NCBI GenBank assembly: GCA_947302435.1
Contig: CAMYVQ010000003.1
Location: 1-64,000, forward strand
Direction of reading: 5' to 3'
DNA from: an uncultured Prevotella sp.
GTDB taxonomy: Bacteria > Bacteroidota > Bacteroidia > Bacteroidales > Bacteroidaceae
DNA length: 64,000 bases
The position numbers were made by a program, and so were the translations under genes. Positions 1 through 7,692 of this stretch are shown here, piece by piece (positions within the stretch are counted from its first letter, which is position 1; every line of letters starts with the position of its first letter). Under the pieces are notes generated by a model, which saw nothing but the letters and a program-made list of their open reading frames with translations, was not told where the DNA came from and ran no database searches.

Positions 1-47
1 ACCCCAACCTTGGCAAGGTTGTGCTCTACCAACTGAGCTATTTCCGC
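1..47 (-). tRNA. tRNA-Gly (GCC anticodon), 5' part only
   Basis: Read on the minus strand, the segment starts GCGGAAATAGCTC at position 47 and folds as a tRNA 5' half: acceptor strand GCGGAAA, D stem GCTC/GAGC, anticodon stem CAACC/GGTTG with loop TTGCCAA. The anticodon GCC (complement at 12-14) reads glycine codons. The T arm and the 3' acceptor strand lie beyond the left window edge. A matching promoter sits 43 bp upstream. Confidence 0.93.
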
Positions 48-89
48 ATTTTCAATCCCCTACGGGAGCATCTCTCTCGAATGCGGATG

Positions 90-120
90 CAAAGGTACTA
101 CTTTTTCCCGAACCGCCAAA
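90..120 (-). promoter_or_regulatory. Bacteroidota-type promoter for tRNA-Gly
   Basis: On the minus strand TTTG (120-117) is followed 19 bp later by TACCTTTG (97-90), matching the TTTG / TAnnTTTG consensus of Bacteroidota housekeeping promoters. The predicted start is near 84, about 37 nt before the mature tRNA 5' end. Confidence 0.7.
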
Positions 121-151
121 ACTTTTCCCGCTTTTTTTTCTAAAAAAGTGC

Positions 152-168
152 AAAATGGAACTTTTCCA
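152..168 (-). terminator. short hairpin and T-run after nspC
   Basis: On the minus strand TGGAA-AAG-TTCCA (168-156) is followed by TTTT, about 25 nt past the nspC stop. The stem is only five A/G-rich pairs, so this is a weak intrinsic terminator candidate. Confidence 0.35.
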
Positions 169-192
169 TTCGTTTGTCGGAATCCCTTCCAA

Positions 193-1320
193 CTAATCCA
201 TACGCGAACGGTAATCCTCATAACCAAACTGGCGGAGCACTTCGAGTGTGCCGTCTTCATGAAGCATGCCGATGGAAGGATGCGTAATGCCATTGAACAT
301 GGTCGTCTTGACGGTGGTATAGTGGATCATGTCTTCAAAGATGACCTCCTCGCCCACCTGAAGTTCGTGGTCGAACTGCCAGAATCCCATAAAGTCGCCT
401 GAGAGACAACTGTTGCCACCGAGACGGTAAACGAATTGGGCATCGGGAATTGAAGCGTCAGCCATCGTATTCGCTCCACGCACTTCAGGATAATACGGCA
501 TTTCCAAACAGTCGGGCATGTGGCAGGTGAAACTGACATCGAGGATGGCGGTGCGGATCCCCTTGTCCTCGACGACATCCACGACGTGGCTCACCAATGG
601 TCCTGTCTGCCACGCGAAAGCGCTGCCCGGTTCGAGGATTATCTTCAGCCACGGATAGCGTTGGTGCAATCCCCCTAATATATTAATAAGGTGTTCCACA
701 TCGTAGTCCTTGCGCGTCATCAGGTGTCCGCCGCCAAGGTTCAGCCATTTCAGCTGCGGAAACCACTTGGCAAACTTTCCTTCAATATGCACTAGTGTGC
801 GTTCCAACACGTCGGCTCCACTCTCGCAATGGCAGTGGCAATGGAATCCCTCCACATCCGCCGGCAACTGTTCAGGCAGTTTGTCGCACGAAACACCGAA
901 ACGTGTACCGGGGGCACAGGGATTATAGAGCAGGGTCTCCACTTCCGAGTATTCAGGATTCACGCGCAGTCCGATGGAAGCCTTGCCCCCCACCCTTTCA
1001 TGGAACCGCTCGTACTGGGACAGGGAGTTGAACGTCAGATGACTTGAACAGCCCACAATCTCATCGATCTCATCGTCGGTATAGGCCGGCGAGAACGTGT
1101 GCGCCTTGGCACCGAACTCCTCCAAGGCCAACCGTGCTTCGCTGAGCGAACTGGCTGTTGTGCTATGAATATACTCACGGAAGATGGGGAAGGTCTTCCA
1201 AAGGGCAAAGGCTTTGAAAGCCAGGATAATCTCCACGTCGGCTCTCTTCGCCACATCGGCTATCAGCCGCAGGTTCTTCCGCAGTTTTTGTTCCTCTATA
1301 ATATAAATAGGTGTAGGCAT
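193..1320 (-). CDS. nspC: carboxynorspermidine/carboxyspermidine decarboxylase
   Basis: A 375-residue cytoplasmic PLP enzyme of the alanine-racemase-fold decarboxylases. It removes CO2 from carboxynorspermidine or carboxyspermidine, the last step of the alternative polyamine route used by most Bacteroidota. Visible marks are the PLP lysine K36 in AFKAF, the glycine-rich NLGGGH phosphate-binding loop, the LEPGSAF segment, and the cysteine-bearing motifs HMPDCLEMPYYPEV and GNSCLSGD, typical of NspC. Length matches the family. It starts with ATG at 1320. It stands alone on the minus strand; the partner dehydrogenase is not next to it. Whether the product is norspermidine or spermidine cannot be read from sequence; spermidine is usual in gut Bacteroidota. 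Confidence 0.93.
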   Translation of the reverse strand: MPTPIYIIEEQKLRKNLRLIADVAKRADVEIILAFKAFALWKTFPIFREYIHSTTASSLSEARLALEEFGAKAHTFSPAYTDDEIDEIVGCSSHLTFNSLSQYERFHERVGGKASIGLRVNPEYSEVETLLYNPCAPGTRFGVSCDKLPEQLPADVEGFHCHCHCESGADVLERTLVHIEGKFAKWFPQLKWLNLGGGHLMTRKDYDVEHLINILGGLHQRYPWLKIILEPGSAFAWQTGPLVSHVVDVVEDKGIRTAILDVSFTCHMPDCLEMPYYPEVRGANTMADASIPDAQFVYRLGGNSCLSGDFMGFWQFDHELQVGEEVIFEDMIHYTTVKTTMFNGITHPSIGMLHEDGTLEVLRQFGYEDYRSRMD

Positions 1321-1378
1321 TTCTTTCTTAAACGTGCTCCTAAACGTACAATATGCTTACTTTGACATACAACGCCTG

Positions 1379-1386
1379 CAAAGGTA
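1379..1386 (-). promoter_or_regulatory. -7 element candidate for nspC
   Basis: The minus strand shows TACCTTTG, a full match to the TAnnTTTG -7 consensus, giving a leader of about 50 nt before the nspC ATG. No clear TTTG lies at the -33 position, so support is partial. Confidence 0.4.
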
Positions 1387-1486
1387 CGGATTTATTTTCA
1401 TATACTGTGTGATTGTCCCGTTAATCTTTTCCGCTATGCCCAAGGAAGATAAATAAAGTCTGAAAAGAGGCGGTCTTACCATCCAA

Positions 1487-1618
1487 TATCAATCATGTCG
1501 GCATTCAACATGAATCATGTAACAATTAAACTTCAATGGCTCTGTCATTGAATATCAATGACAATGTAAACGAACATCAATGGCGGCATCATTCATTATA
1601 AATGGCAAGCCACCTCAT
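1487..1618. repeat. three degenerate 44-bp tandem units
   Basis: Units at 1487-1530, 1531-1574 and 1575-1618 align at a 44-bp period. Shared blocks are TCAAT near each unit start, CATT(C/G)A about 16 bp in, and AT.AAT about 25 bp in. Matching is roughly half to two thirds of positions, so the units look decayed. They sit just upstream of the promoter of the 7-TM protein gene. Confidence 0.45.
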
Positions 1619-1654
1619 GAAAAAGGCCCTTAAAAGAGATTTTTCATCGTTTTC

Positions 1655-1687
1655 TTTTGACATTCCAAATAATCTGATTACTTTTGC
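1655..1687 (+). promoter_or_regulatory. promoter of the 7-TM protein gene
   Basis: TTTTG at 1655-1659, then 19 bp, then TACTTTTGC at 1679-1687. Transcription would begin near 1692, about 25 nt before the ATG at 1717, which rules out the upstream in-frame TTG at 1684 as the start. Confidence 0.65.
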
Positions 1688-1716
1688 GCCCGTTTTTTGA
1701 ACACAAGACAAAACTA

Positions 1717-2433
1717 ATGGATCATTTCATATATCACACCTCACTGATTGTAACGAGTATCCTCAACTTGCTGTTGGCAGTTTTCATGTTATGGAAAAAT
1801 AACAAATACCGCAAATACAAACACTATTACCGCACGCGCTGCCTCACTGTCGTATGGCTTGTGGCTTTCGGCATCGGCTATCTGCTGCATGCTTTCTTCC
1901 AATGGCGGTATTCATGGGCAACAGCAGCTTCGGCACTGACCGTCAGCTACTTCCATATCGGTGCTCTCTGCTTCAGTTGGGGGTACACACCGCTGTTAAA
2001 CCCGAAATACTTAACGAAGAAAGTCATTGTTCGCGACCTGATGATCTTTTTTACAGGTCTCATTATCTATTGGACCGTGGCCATCGCCATACCATACGCC
2101 CCCATACTGACCATTTTCTCATTCGGTTTCTTCTTCGCATACGCTGCTTACATCGCATTTGTGTTCTACAGCACCTACAACAGGATCACCTACCGAATCA
2201 TGAAGATGGATACTGGAAACGTGATCGGCTTTATCAAGTGGATGCAGGCCTGCTGCGACCTCATTGTGGTTTTCGGTATCGGCAGCGTGGGGCTCACTGC
2301 AGCCTTCCCCTTGGAAATCTGGCCCTACTCCCTATTGCTCTGGGCGGGTTTTGGCATGTTCAGCTACATGGTCTACTCGGTCAACAAATATGCTACTGTC
2401 ATCGACTCGACGAAGGACGTATTGGGACACTAA
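1717..2433 (+). CDS. seven-TM integral membrane protein, unknown function
   Basis: The product has 238 residues and I do not recognise its family. Seven hydrophobic stretches are visible, beginning with SLIVTSILNLLLAVFML and ending with PYSLLLWAGFGMFSYMVYSV, separated by short loops with little room for a catalytic domain. The ATG at 1717 is chosen because the upstream in-frame TTG overlaps the promoter's -7 element. The gene is monocistronic and convergent with the YggS-type gene, whose stop lies 10 bp away. The compact 7-TM layout recalls sensor or accessory membrane domains, but nothing in the sequence assigns a role. Confidence 0.7.
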   Translation: MDHFIYHTSLIVTSILNLLLAVFMLWKNNKYRKYKHYYRTRCLTVVWLVAFGIGYLLHAFFQWRYSWATAASALTVSYFHIGALCFSWGYTPLLNPKYLTKKVIVRDLMIFFTGLIIYWTVAIAIPYAPILTIFSFGFFFAYAAYIAFVFYSTYNRITYRIMKMDTGNVIGFIKWMQACCDLIVVFGIGSVGLTAAFPLEIWPYSLLLWAGFGMFSYMVYSVNKYATVIDSTKDVLGH

Positions 2434-2443
2434 GAAAGGGAAA

Positions 2444-3115
2444 TCAATAGACCCTCGGACCGAAAATCATGGTGCCGATGCGCACCATGGTGCTACGGTG
2501 ACGGACAGCAATGGGATAGTCGTCGCTCATGCCCCATGAACGCTCGCAGAAGGACGGATCGTCGGGAAAATACTGCGTTTTCACTTCATCGAAAAAGTCG
2601 GCTGCGGCCTGGAACTCAGAGGCTATCTGTTGCTCGTCGTCGGTATTCGAGGCCATCATCATCAGACCGCAAATCTGCACGTTGGGCATTGCGCGCCACT
2701 CGCCGCCAGCCAACAGCTCGCGACAGGCATCAAGGGTCAGGCCGTATTTCGTGGCCTCTTCAGCGATGTGCAGTTCCAAAAGGACTTGCACGACCCTGCC
2801 CACCTTGGCTGCCTGCTTCTGGATTTCACGCAACAGCTTCAGCGAATCCACCGCCTCAATCATGGTGATATAAGGCACAATGTACTTCACCTTGTTGGTC
2901 TGCAGATGGCCAATGAAATGCCATTCGATGTCTTTGGGCAGAACCTCATGCTTCTGGCGGATTTCCTGCTCATGACTCTCCCCGAACACGCGCTGCCCTT
3001 CTTCGTAGGCAGCCATCAGATAGTCAGCAGGGTGATACTTGCTGATGGCCACCAGACGAACACCCTGCGGCAGTGTGGCAAGCACCTCGCGCAGTTTTTC
3101 TTTAACGTCGTACAT
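2444..3115 (-). CDS. YggS/PLPBP-family pyridoxal-phosphate homeostasis protein
   Basis: A 223-residue single-domain PLP-binding protein with the alanine-racemase N-terminal fold. The family buffers free PLP and influences amino-acid and vitamin B6 balance and has no firmly known catalytic reaction. Features: PLP lysine K26 in AISKYHP, FGESHEQE (the usual FGENYVQE motif with changes), WHFIGHLQTNK, YGL and the C-terminal RHRSTMVRIGTMIFG, where S/T and G residues hold the phosphate. It is the last gene of a minus-strand operon; its ATG shares one base with the stop codon of the DUF4494 gene (TGATG), so translation is probably coupled. Confidence 0.92.
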   Translation of the reverse strand: MYDVKEKLREVLATLPQGVRLVAISKYHPADYLMAAYEEGQRVFGESHEQEIRQKHEVLPKDIEWHFIGHLQTNKVKYIVPYITMIEAVDSLKLLREIQKQAAKVGRVVQVLLELHIAEEATKYGLTLDACRELLAGGEWRAMPNVQICGLMMMASNTDDEQQIASEFQAAADFFDEVKTQYFPDDPSFCERSWGMSDDYPIAVRHRSTMVRIGTMIFGPRVY

Positions 3116-3594
3116 CAGCCCTCAAACTCAGGTTTATCGTTCTGTTCCTTTTTCTTGTACTCGAAGACATCCATGAGCGTGGTTTCAGCCACGGAAGCAA
3201 TGACATAGTCGATCATGGTGCCGCCCATCACTTCGTCGATGTTCTTCACCGCCCCGTTCAGGGTTCCCGACTGTACAAGATAATTCACGTTGGAACGCTT
3301 CTCCTTCTCGGTTTTCTCGTCGATCGTAATAAACTGGAGTTTGGTCTTATACCATCGGTCGGCCATCTCATCGTCACTGAAGAAGATTTCCTTATAAGCA
3401 GCCCGCTTGATGTCGTTCACCTCAAACTCGCCACTGATGTAGCTCGACATTTCTTCCATAATGCGCTGTTCGGCCTCGGTAAACGACAGGGCATCAACGA
3501 CATACGTTTCTACGACTTTCTTCTGCAAGCCGTCCTCCATGGTTTTCTCATAACGGATCTTGCACTCAAACCAGTTTGCTGTTCTGCTTCTCAT
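3115..3594 (-). CDS. DUF4494 domain protein
   Basis: A 159-residue soluble protein recognised as DUF4494, a small family found almost only in Bacteroidota. The N-terminus (WFECKIRYEKTMEDG) and the central FEVNDIKRAAYKEIFF segment are the conserved parts, followed by a predicted beta region containing KTKLQFITIDEKTEKEK. No signal peptide or membrane segment is present. Function is unknown. It lies between the pseudokinase gene (38 bp upstream) and the YggS-type gene (1-base overlap); the DUF4494 / YggS pairing is something I associate with the phylum but cannot verify here. Confidence 0.8.
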   Translation of the reverse strand: MRSRTANWFECKIRYEKTMEDGLQKKVVETYVVDALSFTEAEQRIMEEMSSYISGEFEVNDIKRAAYKEIFFSDDEMADRWYKTKLQFITIDEKTEKEKRSNVNYLVQSGTLNGAVKNIDEVMGGTMIDYVIASVAETTLMDVFEYKKKEQNDKPEFEG

Positions 3595-3633
3595 TTTATT
3601 CTGTTTTTTTGTTTATAATCTTAGAATTGTTTT

Positions 3634-4872
3634 TCACTCGCCGCCCAAACCCAACGACATGTTTCTTTCCTTTTCGGCTATGATACGCGCCACAACCTCA
3701 GAGGCGATACTGTCGGCCAACGCATCGGAGATTCCCGACTGCTCTGCCAGCTCGTTCTGCAACTTCACGAGCTCCTCACTCATGGCAGAACTTTTGGCCA
3801 TGAAAGCCTTCTCGGTGGAGTTCATGCTCTCGTTGTTATAGACCTTGGACAAGATGCCTTCTGCCTTTTCGGCAAATTGGCGACGATAGATTTCCGCAGC
3901 TTTCCGCATATACACATCAATGGAAAACCGCTCTTCCTCCGTGAGCGTGTCAGTAACAGTGCTGTCACCCGACAACAAATCAAGCTCGGGGTCAAAATCA
4001 TCGTCAAGGTAGTCTTCCTGTGGGCCTTTCGGTACAGCTTCAACAAACTCAATGTCCTGTGCCTTTGGGGTCAGCTCGAAATAGAGTCCGACACAAACGA
4101 GGGCTACCACACAGGCCGCCAACAGGGTATAGAACGAACGTTTCTTGTTTCTGAACCCATTCAGTTGGTTCAGCATTTTGGTGGCTGAGGCATAGCGTGA
4201 AGAAGCATTCTCCCGCGTGGCCTTTGCCGCCACCCGTTTATACTCAAAGGGCATATCGCCATGTTGGAAAAGCCAGACGATGAGTTGTCCGAGGGAATAG
4301 ATGTCACTCTGGGCTGTCAGCGGCCCGTCAGCCTTCACTTCGGGGGCTATATAGTCTTCCATGCCTTCGAACACACGCATCAGATTGCGCATCTCTGCAA
4401 ACGAAGAGGCATGGAGCAGGAGCATGGGCATATCGTCGCCCTTTCGAACCAAGACATTGCGGGGAGAGAAACACAGATGATAGACCTTCTGGTCATGCAT
4501 CTGCTCCATCATCGAGAGCAGTCCCATGACAATTCCGTCAACAAAGCCAGGTTGGGCCACTTTGGCAGGGTTGGCATCCAGCACCTGTTCCAACGTCTGG
4601 TAGGTTCCCGGCTCCAATTCGAGTTCAAACACCCCCTGACCATCGTCTTTCAGTTCATAATGAAGCTGCTGCTTGGCCACAAGCTGCCGATTCACCTCGC
4701 TATCAGTCTGCAACCCCTCACGGAAAGCCGTAATGGCAGACCATTGCCCGTCGATGACCAGCACATCGCGAAACTTTCCGCCAACCTGCTTTCGTGTGAG
4801 CATTCCGTATGGCATCTTCCCCAACCGGTTCTGGTAGCCACCTTTGGATCTGAGAATTTCCTCGTAGGTCAT
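3634..4872 (-). CDS. membrane-anchored Ser/Thr pseudokinase
   Basis: The product has 412 residues. Residues about 35-240 show a protein-kinase fold: the catalytic-loop equivalent is HLCFSPRNVLV (132-142), the APE motif is APEV (176-179) and the F-helix aspartate is D190 in SDIYSLG. The catalytic HRD aspartate is replaced (HLC), the loop lysine is S137, and the DFG motif reads HAS at 154-156, so phosphotransfer is unlikely. One TM helix (about 247-265) follows, then an acidic linker and a long helical, probably periplasmic, domain of about 140 residues. This is the PASTA-kinase-like order of cytoplasmic kinase, TM and extracytoplasmic sensor, but without PASTA repeats. It is the first gene of the operon with DUF4494 and YggS. 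A role as a signalling scaffold is inference. Confidence 0.75.
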   Translation of the reverse strand: MTYEEILRSKGGYQNRLGKMPYGMLTRKQVGGKFRDVLVIDGQWSAITAFREGLQTDSEVNRQLVAKQQLHYELKDDGQGVFELELEPGTYQTLEQVLDANPAKVAQPGFVDGIVMGLLSMMEQMHDQKVYHLCFSPRNVLVRKGDDMPMLLLHASSFAEMRNLMRVFEGMEDYIAPEVKADGPLTAQSDIYSLGQLIVWLFQHGDMPFEYKRVAAKATRENASSRYASATKMLNQLNGFRNKKRSFYTLLAACVVALVCVGLYFELTPKAQDIEFVEAVPKGPQEDYLDDDFDPELDLLSGDSTVTDTLTEEERFSIDVYMRKAAEIYRRQFAEKAEGILSKVYNNESMNSTEKAFMAKSSAMSEELVKLQNELAEQSGISDALADSIASEVVARIIAEKERNMSLGLGGE

Positions 4873-4899
4873 TTCCTGTCCTTTTTCTAATTAGGACGG

Positions 4900-4907
4900 C
4901 AAAAGTA
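4900..4907 (-). promoter_or_regulatory. -7 element candidate for the pseudokinase operon
   Basis: The minus strand reads TACTTTTG, a full -7 consensus, giving a leader of about 22 nt before the ATG at 4872. That leader contains an inverted repeat GTCCT/AGGAC (4878-4897). No clear -33 TTTG is seen. Confidence 0.4.
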
Positions 4908-4940
4908 CTAAATAATTCATTAAAAAATGCTTTTTTTAAT

Positions 4941-4979
4941 TATATTTGCAGGTTGTTACGAGTTTTTTTCCTACCTTTG
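4941..4979 (+). promoter_or_regulatory. one or two promoters for exopolysaccharide operon I
   Basis: Two -7 matches occur: TATATTTG (4941-4948) and TACCTTTG (4972-4979). The TTTG of the first lies 23 bp before the second and could double as its -33 element. The downstream -7 would give a leader of about 40 nt before the receiver gene at 5027. Confidence 0.5.
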
Positions 4980-5026
4980 CAAATTAGAAATCATTATTTT
5001 TTGTCATAAAAGACTTAATTTCATAT

Positions 5027-5395
5027 ATGAAAAAGAAAATCTTAATCCTTGACGACAAAGAGACCATTGCAAAGGTTCTCTCTATCTATTTAATGAGTGA
5101 CTATGACGTGCAATGGCTTCCTGACGGTCTGCAGGGAGTGAAATGGCTTCAGGCCGGCAACACACCCGACCTGATTATCTCTGACATCAGAATGCCGGGA
5201 ATGCGTGGCGACGACTTCTTGGAGTGGATCAAGCAGAATGAGCTGTTCCGCCATATCCCCGTCATTATGCTGTCGAGCGAGGACTCCACCAGCGAGCGCA
5301 TCCGTCTGTTGGAAATCGGTGCTGAGGACTATATCGTGAAGCCCTTCAACCCCATGGAGCTGAAAATCAGAGTCAAGAAAATTCTTCCTAACTAA
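5027..5395 (+). CDS. stand-alone response-regulator receiver protein
   Basis: A 122-residue single receiver domain with no output domain. All key residues are present: acidic pair D9/D10, phosphoacceptor D53 in IISDIRMPG, the Ser of IMLSSEDS and the conserved lysine of DYIVKPF. It should therefore be phosphorylatable. No histidine kinase is adjacent. It is the first gene of exopolysaccharide operon I and lies 52 bp upstream of the sugar phosphotransferase, which itself carries a decayed receiver domain. A role in controlling polysaccharide synthesis by protein contact is plausible but inferred. Confidence 0.9.
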   Translation: MKKKILILDDKETIAKVLSIYLMSDYDVQWLPDGLQGVKWLQAGNTPDLIISDIRMPGMRGDDFLEWIKQNELFRHIPVIMLSSEDSTSERIRLLEIGAEDYIVKPFNPMELKIRVKKILPN

Positions 5396-5447
5396 TACCA
5401 TCCGTGTGCCTGCCGGAATGGCGGTACACCATAATTTATTATAGCTG

Positions 5448-6653
5448 ATGATTGGCATGGTCTATTTGGGGAAAAATCCCCAGACTGAAGAACGCCTGAA
5501 ACATCTTCATGGCCGTCAAGTGAAGATGACCAAGAACTATAAAGAGGCGGCGGCTGTATGTACATCGAGTGCTGCAGACGAACATTTTATCTTGATATAC
5601 GAGAAGAATGTGCGCACAGAGGACATAACGGCCATCACCTATCTGCACAAGAATTGCAAGAACGTCTATATCATTCTGCTCACTGCCCGAATGGACGATG
5701 AGGAGCGTAGAATCTATCTGCAATGCGGCATCGACGACACGCTCGACATTGACGCATCGGCCACTGAGATGAACAAGAAGCTACAGTTCATCTGCGACCG
5801 CGAAAGCGTGCTCTTCGACCATGAGGTTTCGAAGCAGAAGATTCTCCGTTTCAAGATTCCTGTGTGGAAGCGCGTGTTCGATGTGGTGGTGTCTGTTATC
5901 GCCATCATTCTTCTCTCACCCATTCTGTTGCTGACAGCATTGGCCATCAAGATTGAGGATCCGAAAGGAAGCATTCTCTACAAGTCGAAGCGTGTGGGAA
6001 CGAACTACACGGTTTTCGAGTTCCTGAAGTTCCGTTCCATGTACAGCGATGCTGACAAGCGGCTTCTCGAACTGAGCAAGACCAACAACCAGTATGCAGA
6101 CAAAGAGGACGGCGAAGAAACGGAAGAAATCAAGAAGCCCATCACTGAAGATGCCGAGCAGCAGATTGCCGACATGGGCATGGAGTCGGAAATGATGATC
6201 AGTGACGACGAGGTGATGCTTGTCGGCGACGACTTCGTCGTTTCGGAAACCGACTTCAACAAGCAAAAGGAGGACGATATCAACAATGCCTTCGTGAAGA
6301 TCGAGAACGATCCCCGCATCACCAAAGTGGGACGCTTCATCCGCAAGACGAGCATTGACGAACTGCCTCAGCTCTTCAACATCCTAAAAGGCGACATGTC
6401 GGTTGTGGGCAATCGTCCCCTCCCTCTCTACGAAGCAGAAAAGCTGACTGCCGACTCCAGCATCGACCGCTTCATGGCTCCCGCCGGCCTCACAGGACTT
6501 TGGCAGGTGGAAGAACGCGGCAAGGGTGGTGCCATGTCGGCTGAAGAGAGGAAACAATTAGACATCCTATATGGCCAGACCTACAATTTCGCATTGGACA
6601 TGAAGATCATCTGGCGCACGTTGTTCGCATTCATACAAGACGAGAACGTATAA
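5448..6653 (+). CDS. initiating sugar phosphotransferase with pseudo-receiver domain
   Basis: A 401-residue member of the bacterial sugar transferase family (polyprenyl-phosphate hexose-1-phosphate transferase), which loads the first sugar phosphate on undecaprenyl phosphate at the inner membrane. Residues 1-115 resemble a receiver fold (beta-4 IILLTA at 75-80) but lack the acidic pair, the phosphoacceptor (Y51/E52 in its place) and the lysine. A membrane helix follows at about 143-166, then the catalytic core: KFRSM (194-198), the Asp-Glu dyad D304/E305 in SIDELPQL, and GNRPLP. A strongly acidic insertion of about 70 residues (212-286) interrupts the core between KFRSM and NDPRIT. Second gene of operon I. 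The sugar is not predictable. Confidence 0.9.
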   Translation: MIGMVYLGKNPQTEERLKHLHGRQVKMTKNYKEAAAVCTSSAADEHFILIYEKNVRTEDITAITYLHKNCKNVYIILLTARMDDEERRIYLQCGIDDTLDIDASATEMNKKLQFICDRESVLFDHEVSKQKILRFKIPVWKRVFDVVVSVIAIILLSPILLLTALAIKIEDPKGSILYKSKRVGTNYTVFEFLKFRSMYSDADKRLLELSKTNNQYADKEDGEETEEIKKPITEDAEQQIADMGMESEMMISDDEVMLVGDDFVVSETDFNKQKEDDINNAFVKIENDPRITKVGRFIRKTSIDELPQLFNILKGDMSVVGNRPLPLYEAEKLTADSSIDRFMAPAGLTGLWQVEERGKGGAMSAEERKQLDILYGQTYNFALDMKIIWRTLFAFIQDENV

Positions 6654-6661
6654 CCAAAGAA

Positions 6662-7657
6662 ATGAGAATAATCAGGAAAACAGTCTTTACCCTCCTTGCC
6701 CTGACCGTTTCCATCGCAGCACTGGCACAGAGCCAGCTCGATGACAGCGGTATCAGTGCAGGCTTCTTCGATTCCAGTTTCGAGAACGACATCAACTTCT
6801 CTGACTTCCATCTGCCGCCCCTCGGTGTGCTTTTCGAGAATGCGAAAGCCAACCCCACAATCCTGCAGATGGCCAAGAAGCAAGAGATAGCACAGGCAGA
6901 GGTCACCAAGCAGAAAAAGCACATTTTCTCCTACATCAACGGGCATGCCAGCTATAGTTATGGTAAAACCGACATGTGGGGCAACAACTCATCGACCTAC
7001 AGCACCATGATCTATCAGTTCCAGGGAGCCGAACAAAGCTACTGGAACGTTGGTGTCAACATGAGTGTACCGCTTGAAGACCTGCTCGACCTGGGGCATT
7101 CTGTGAAGCGTATGCGCCTGAAAGTGGAGGATGCCCAACTGGCGAAAGATGCCGCCTACGACGAGCTGAAACTTCAGATCGCCACGCTCTATATCCGCAT
7201 CACCAACAATCTGACAGCCCTGAAAACTGCCGGTATCAGTGCCGCCATCTATCAGGGTGCCAATGAGTTGGAGGAAGAGGACTTCCATCAGGGCAACATG
7301 GAAATCGGCGACTATGCCTATAGCAGCGTGCGCGGACAGGGTGCTGTGAACATGTATCAGAATCTGCTGACAACCATCACGACCGACATCATCACGCTTG
7401 AGATTCTTAGCCATACCCCTATTCTGACCAACACCACAACAGAAATCACGCTCGACAGCGGAATCCACAAGTCGGAAAAGCAGATCAGAAAAGAAAACAA
7501 GGCCACAGAGAAACGGATCAAGCAAGAAGCCGAAGCCGAGGAGAAAAGAATCCAAGCCTTAGAAAAGGCTGAGGCCGAGAAAGAAAAAAAAGCCGAAAAA
7601 GACAAGAAAGGCAAAAAGGCTGACAAAGACAAGAAGGCTGAAAAACCGGAACAGTAA
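6662..7657 (+). CDS. half-size TolC-like outer-membrane protein
   Basis: 331 residues with a Sec signal peptide (MRIIRKTVFTLLALTVSIAALAQ). Residues about 50-250 match one OEP repeat: NPTILQMAKKQEIAQAEVTKQK, a YWNVGVNMSVPLEDL strand and hinge, and a second long helix ending in a DYAYSSVRGQG segment. Normal TolC proteins carry two such repeats in about 450 residues; only one is present here. The C-terminal 80 residues are nearly all Lys, Glu, Ala and Asp in a predicted coiled coil. Its place between the initiating transferase and the Wzz-like gene suggests it forms the outer-membrane exit for polysaccharide I in place of a Wza protein. That is inference. Confidence 0.78.
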   Translation: MRIIRKTVFTLLALTVSIAALAQSQLDDSGISAGFFDSSFENDINFSDFHLPPLGVLFENAKANPTILQMAKKQEIAQAEVTKQKKHIFSYINGHASYSYGKTDMWGNNSSTYSTMIYQFQGAEQSYWNVGVNMSVPLEDLLDLGHSVKRMRLKVEDAQLAKDAAYDELKLQIATLYIRITNNLTALKTAGISAAIYQGANELEEEDFHQGNMEIGDYAYSSVRGQGAVNMYQNLLTTITTDIITLEILSHTPILTNTTTEITLDSGIHKSEKQIRKENKATEKRIKQEAEAEEKRIQALEKAEAEKEKKAEKDKKGKKADKDKKAEKPEQ

Positions 7658-7692
7658 CACACTTTGAAGACGAACACAAAAGTCTCGACATT

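Larger units (their letters stand above)
1321..1716. other. 396-bp divergent intergenic region
   Basis: Lies between the starts of nspC (minus) and the 7-TM gene (plus). It holds an nspC promoter candidate (1379-1386), a degenerate 44-bp tandem repeat (1487-1618) and the promoter of the plus-strand gene (1655-1687). I see no convincing coding sequence or structured RNA in it. Confidence 0.6.

Noticed and set aside
148..402. Plus-strand open frame opposite nspC
   Set aside because: It lies almost wholly antisense to a well-supported decarboxylase gene and shows no recognisable motif or promoter.
1684..1716. N-terminal extension of the 7-TM protein from a TTG codon
   Set aside because: The codon overlaps the promoter's -7 element, so it would not be in the transcript; ATG 1717 is preferred.
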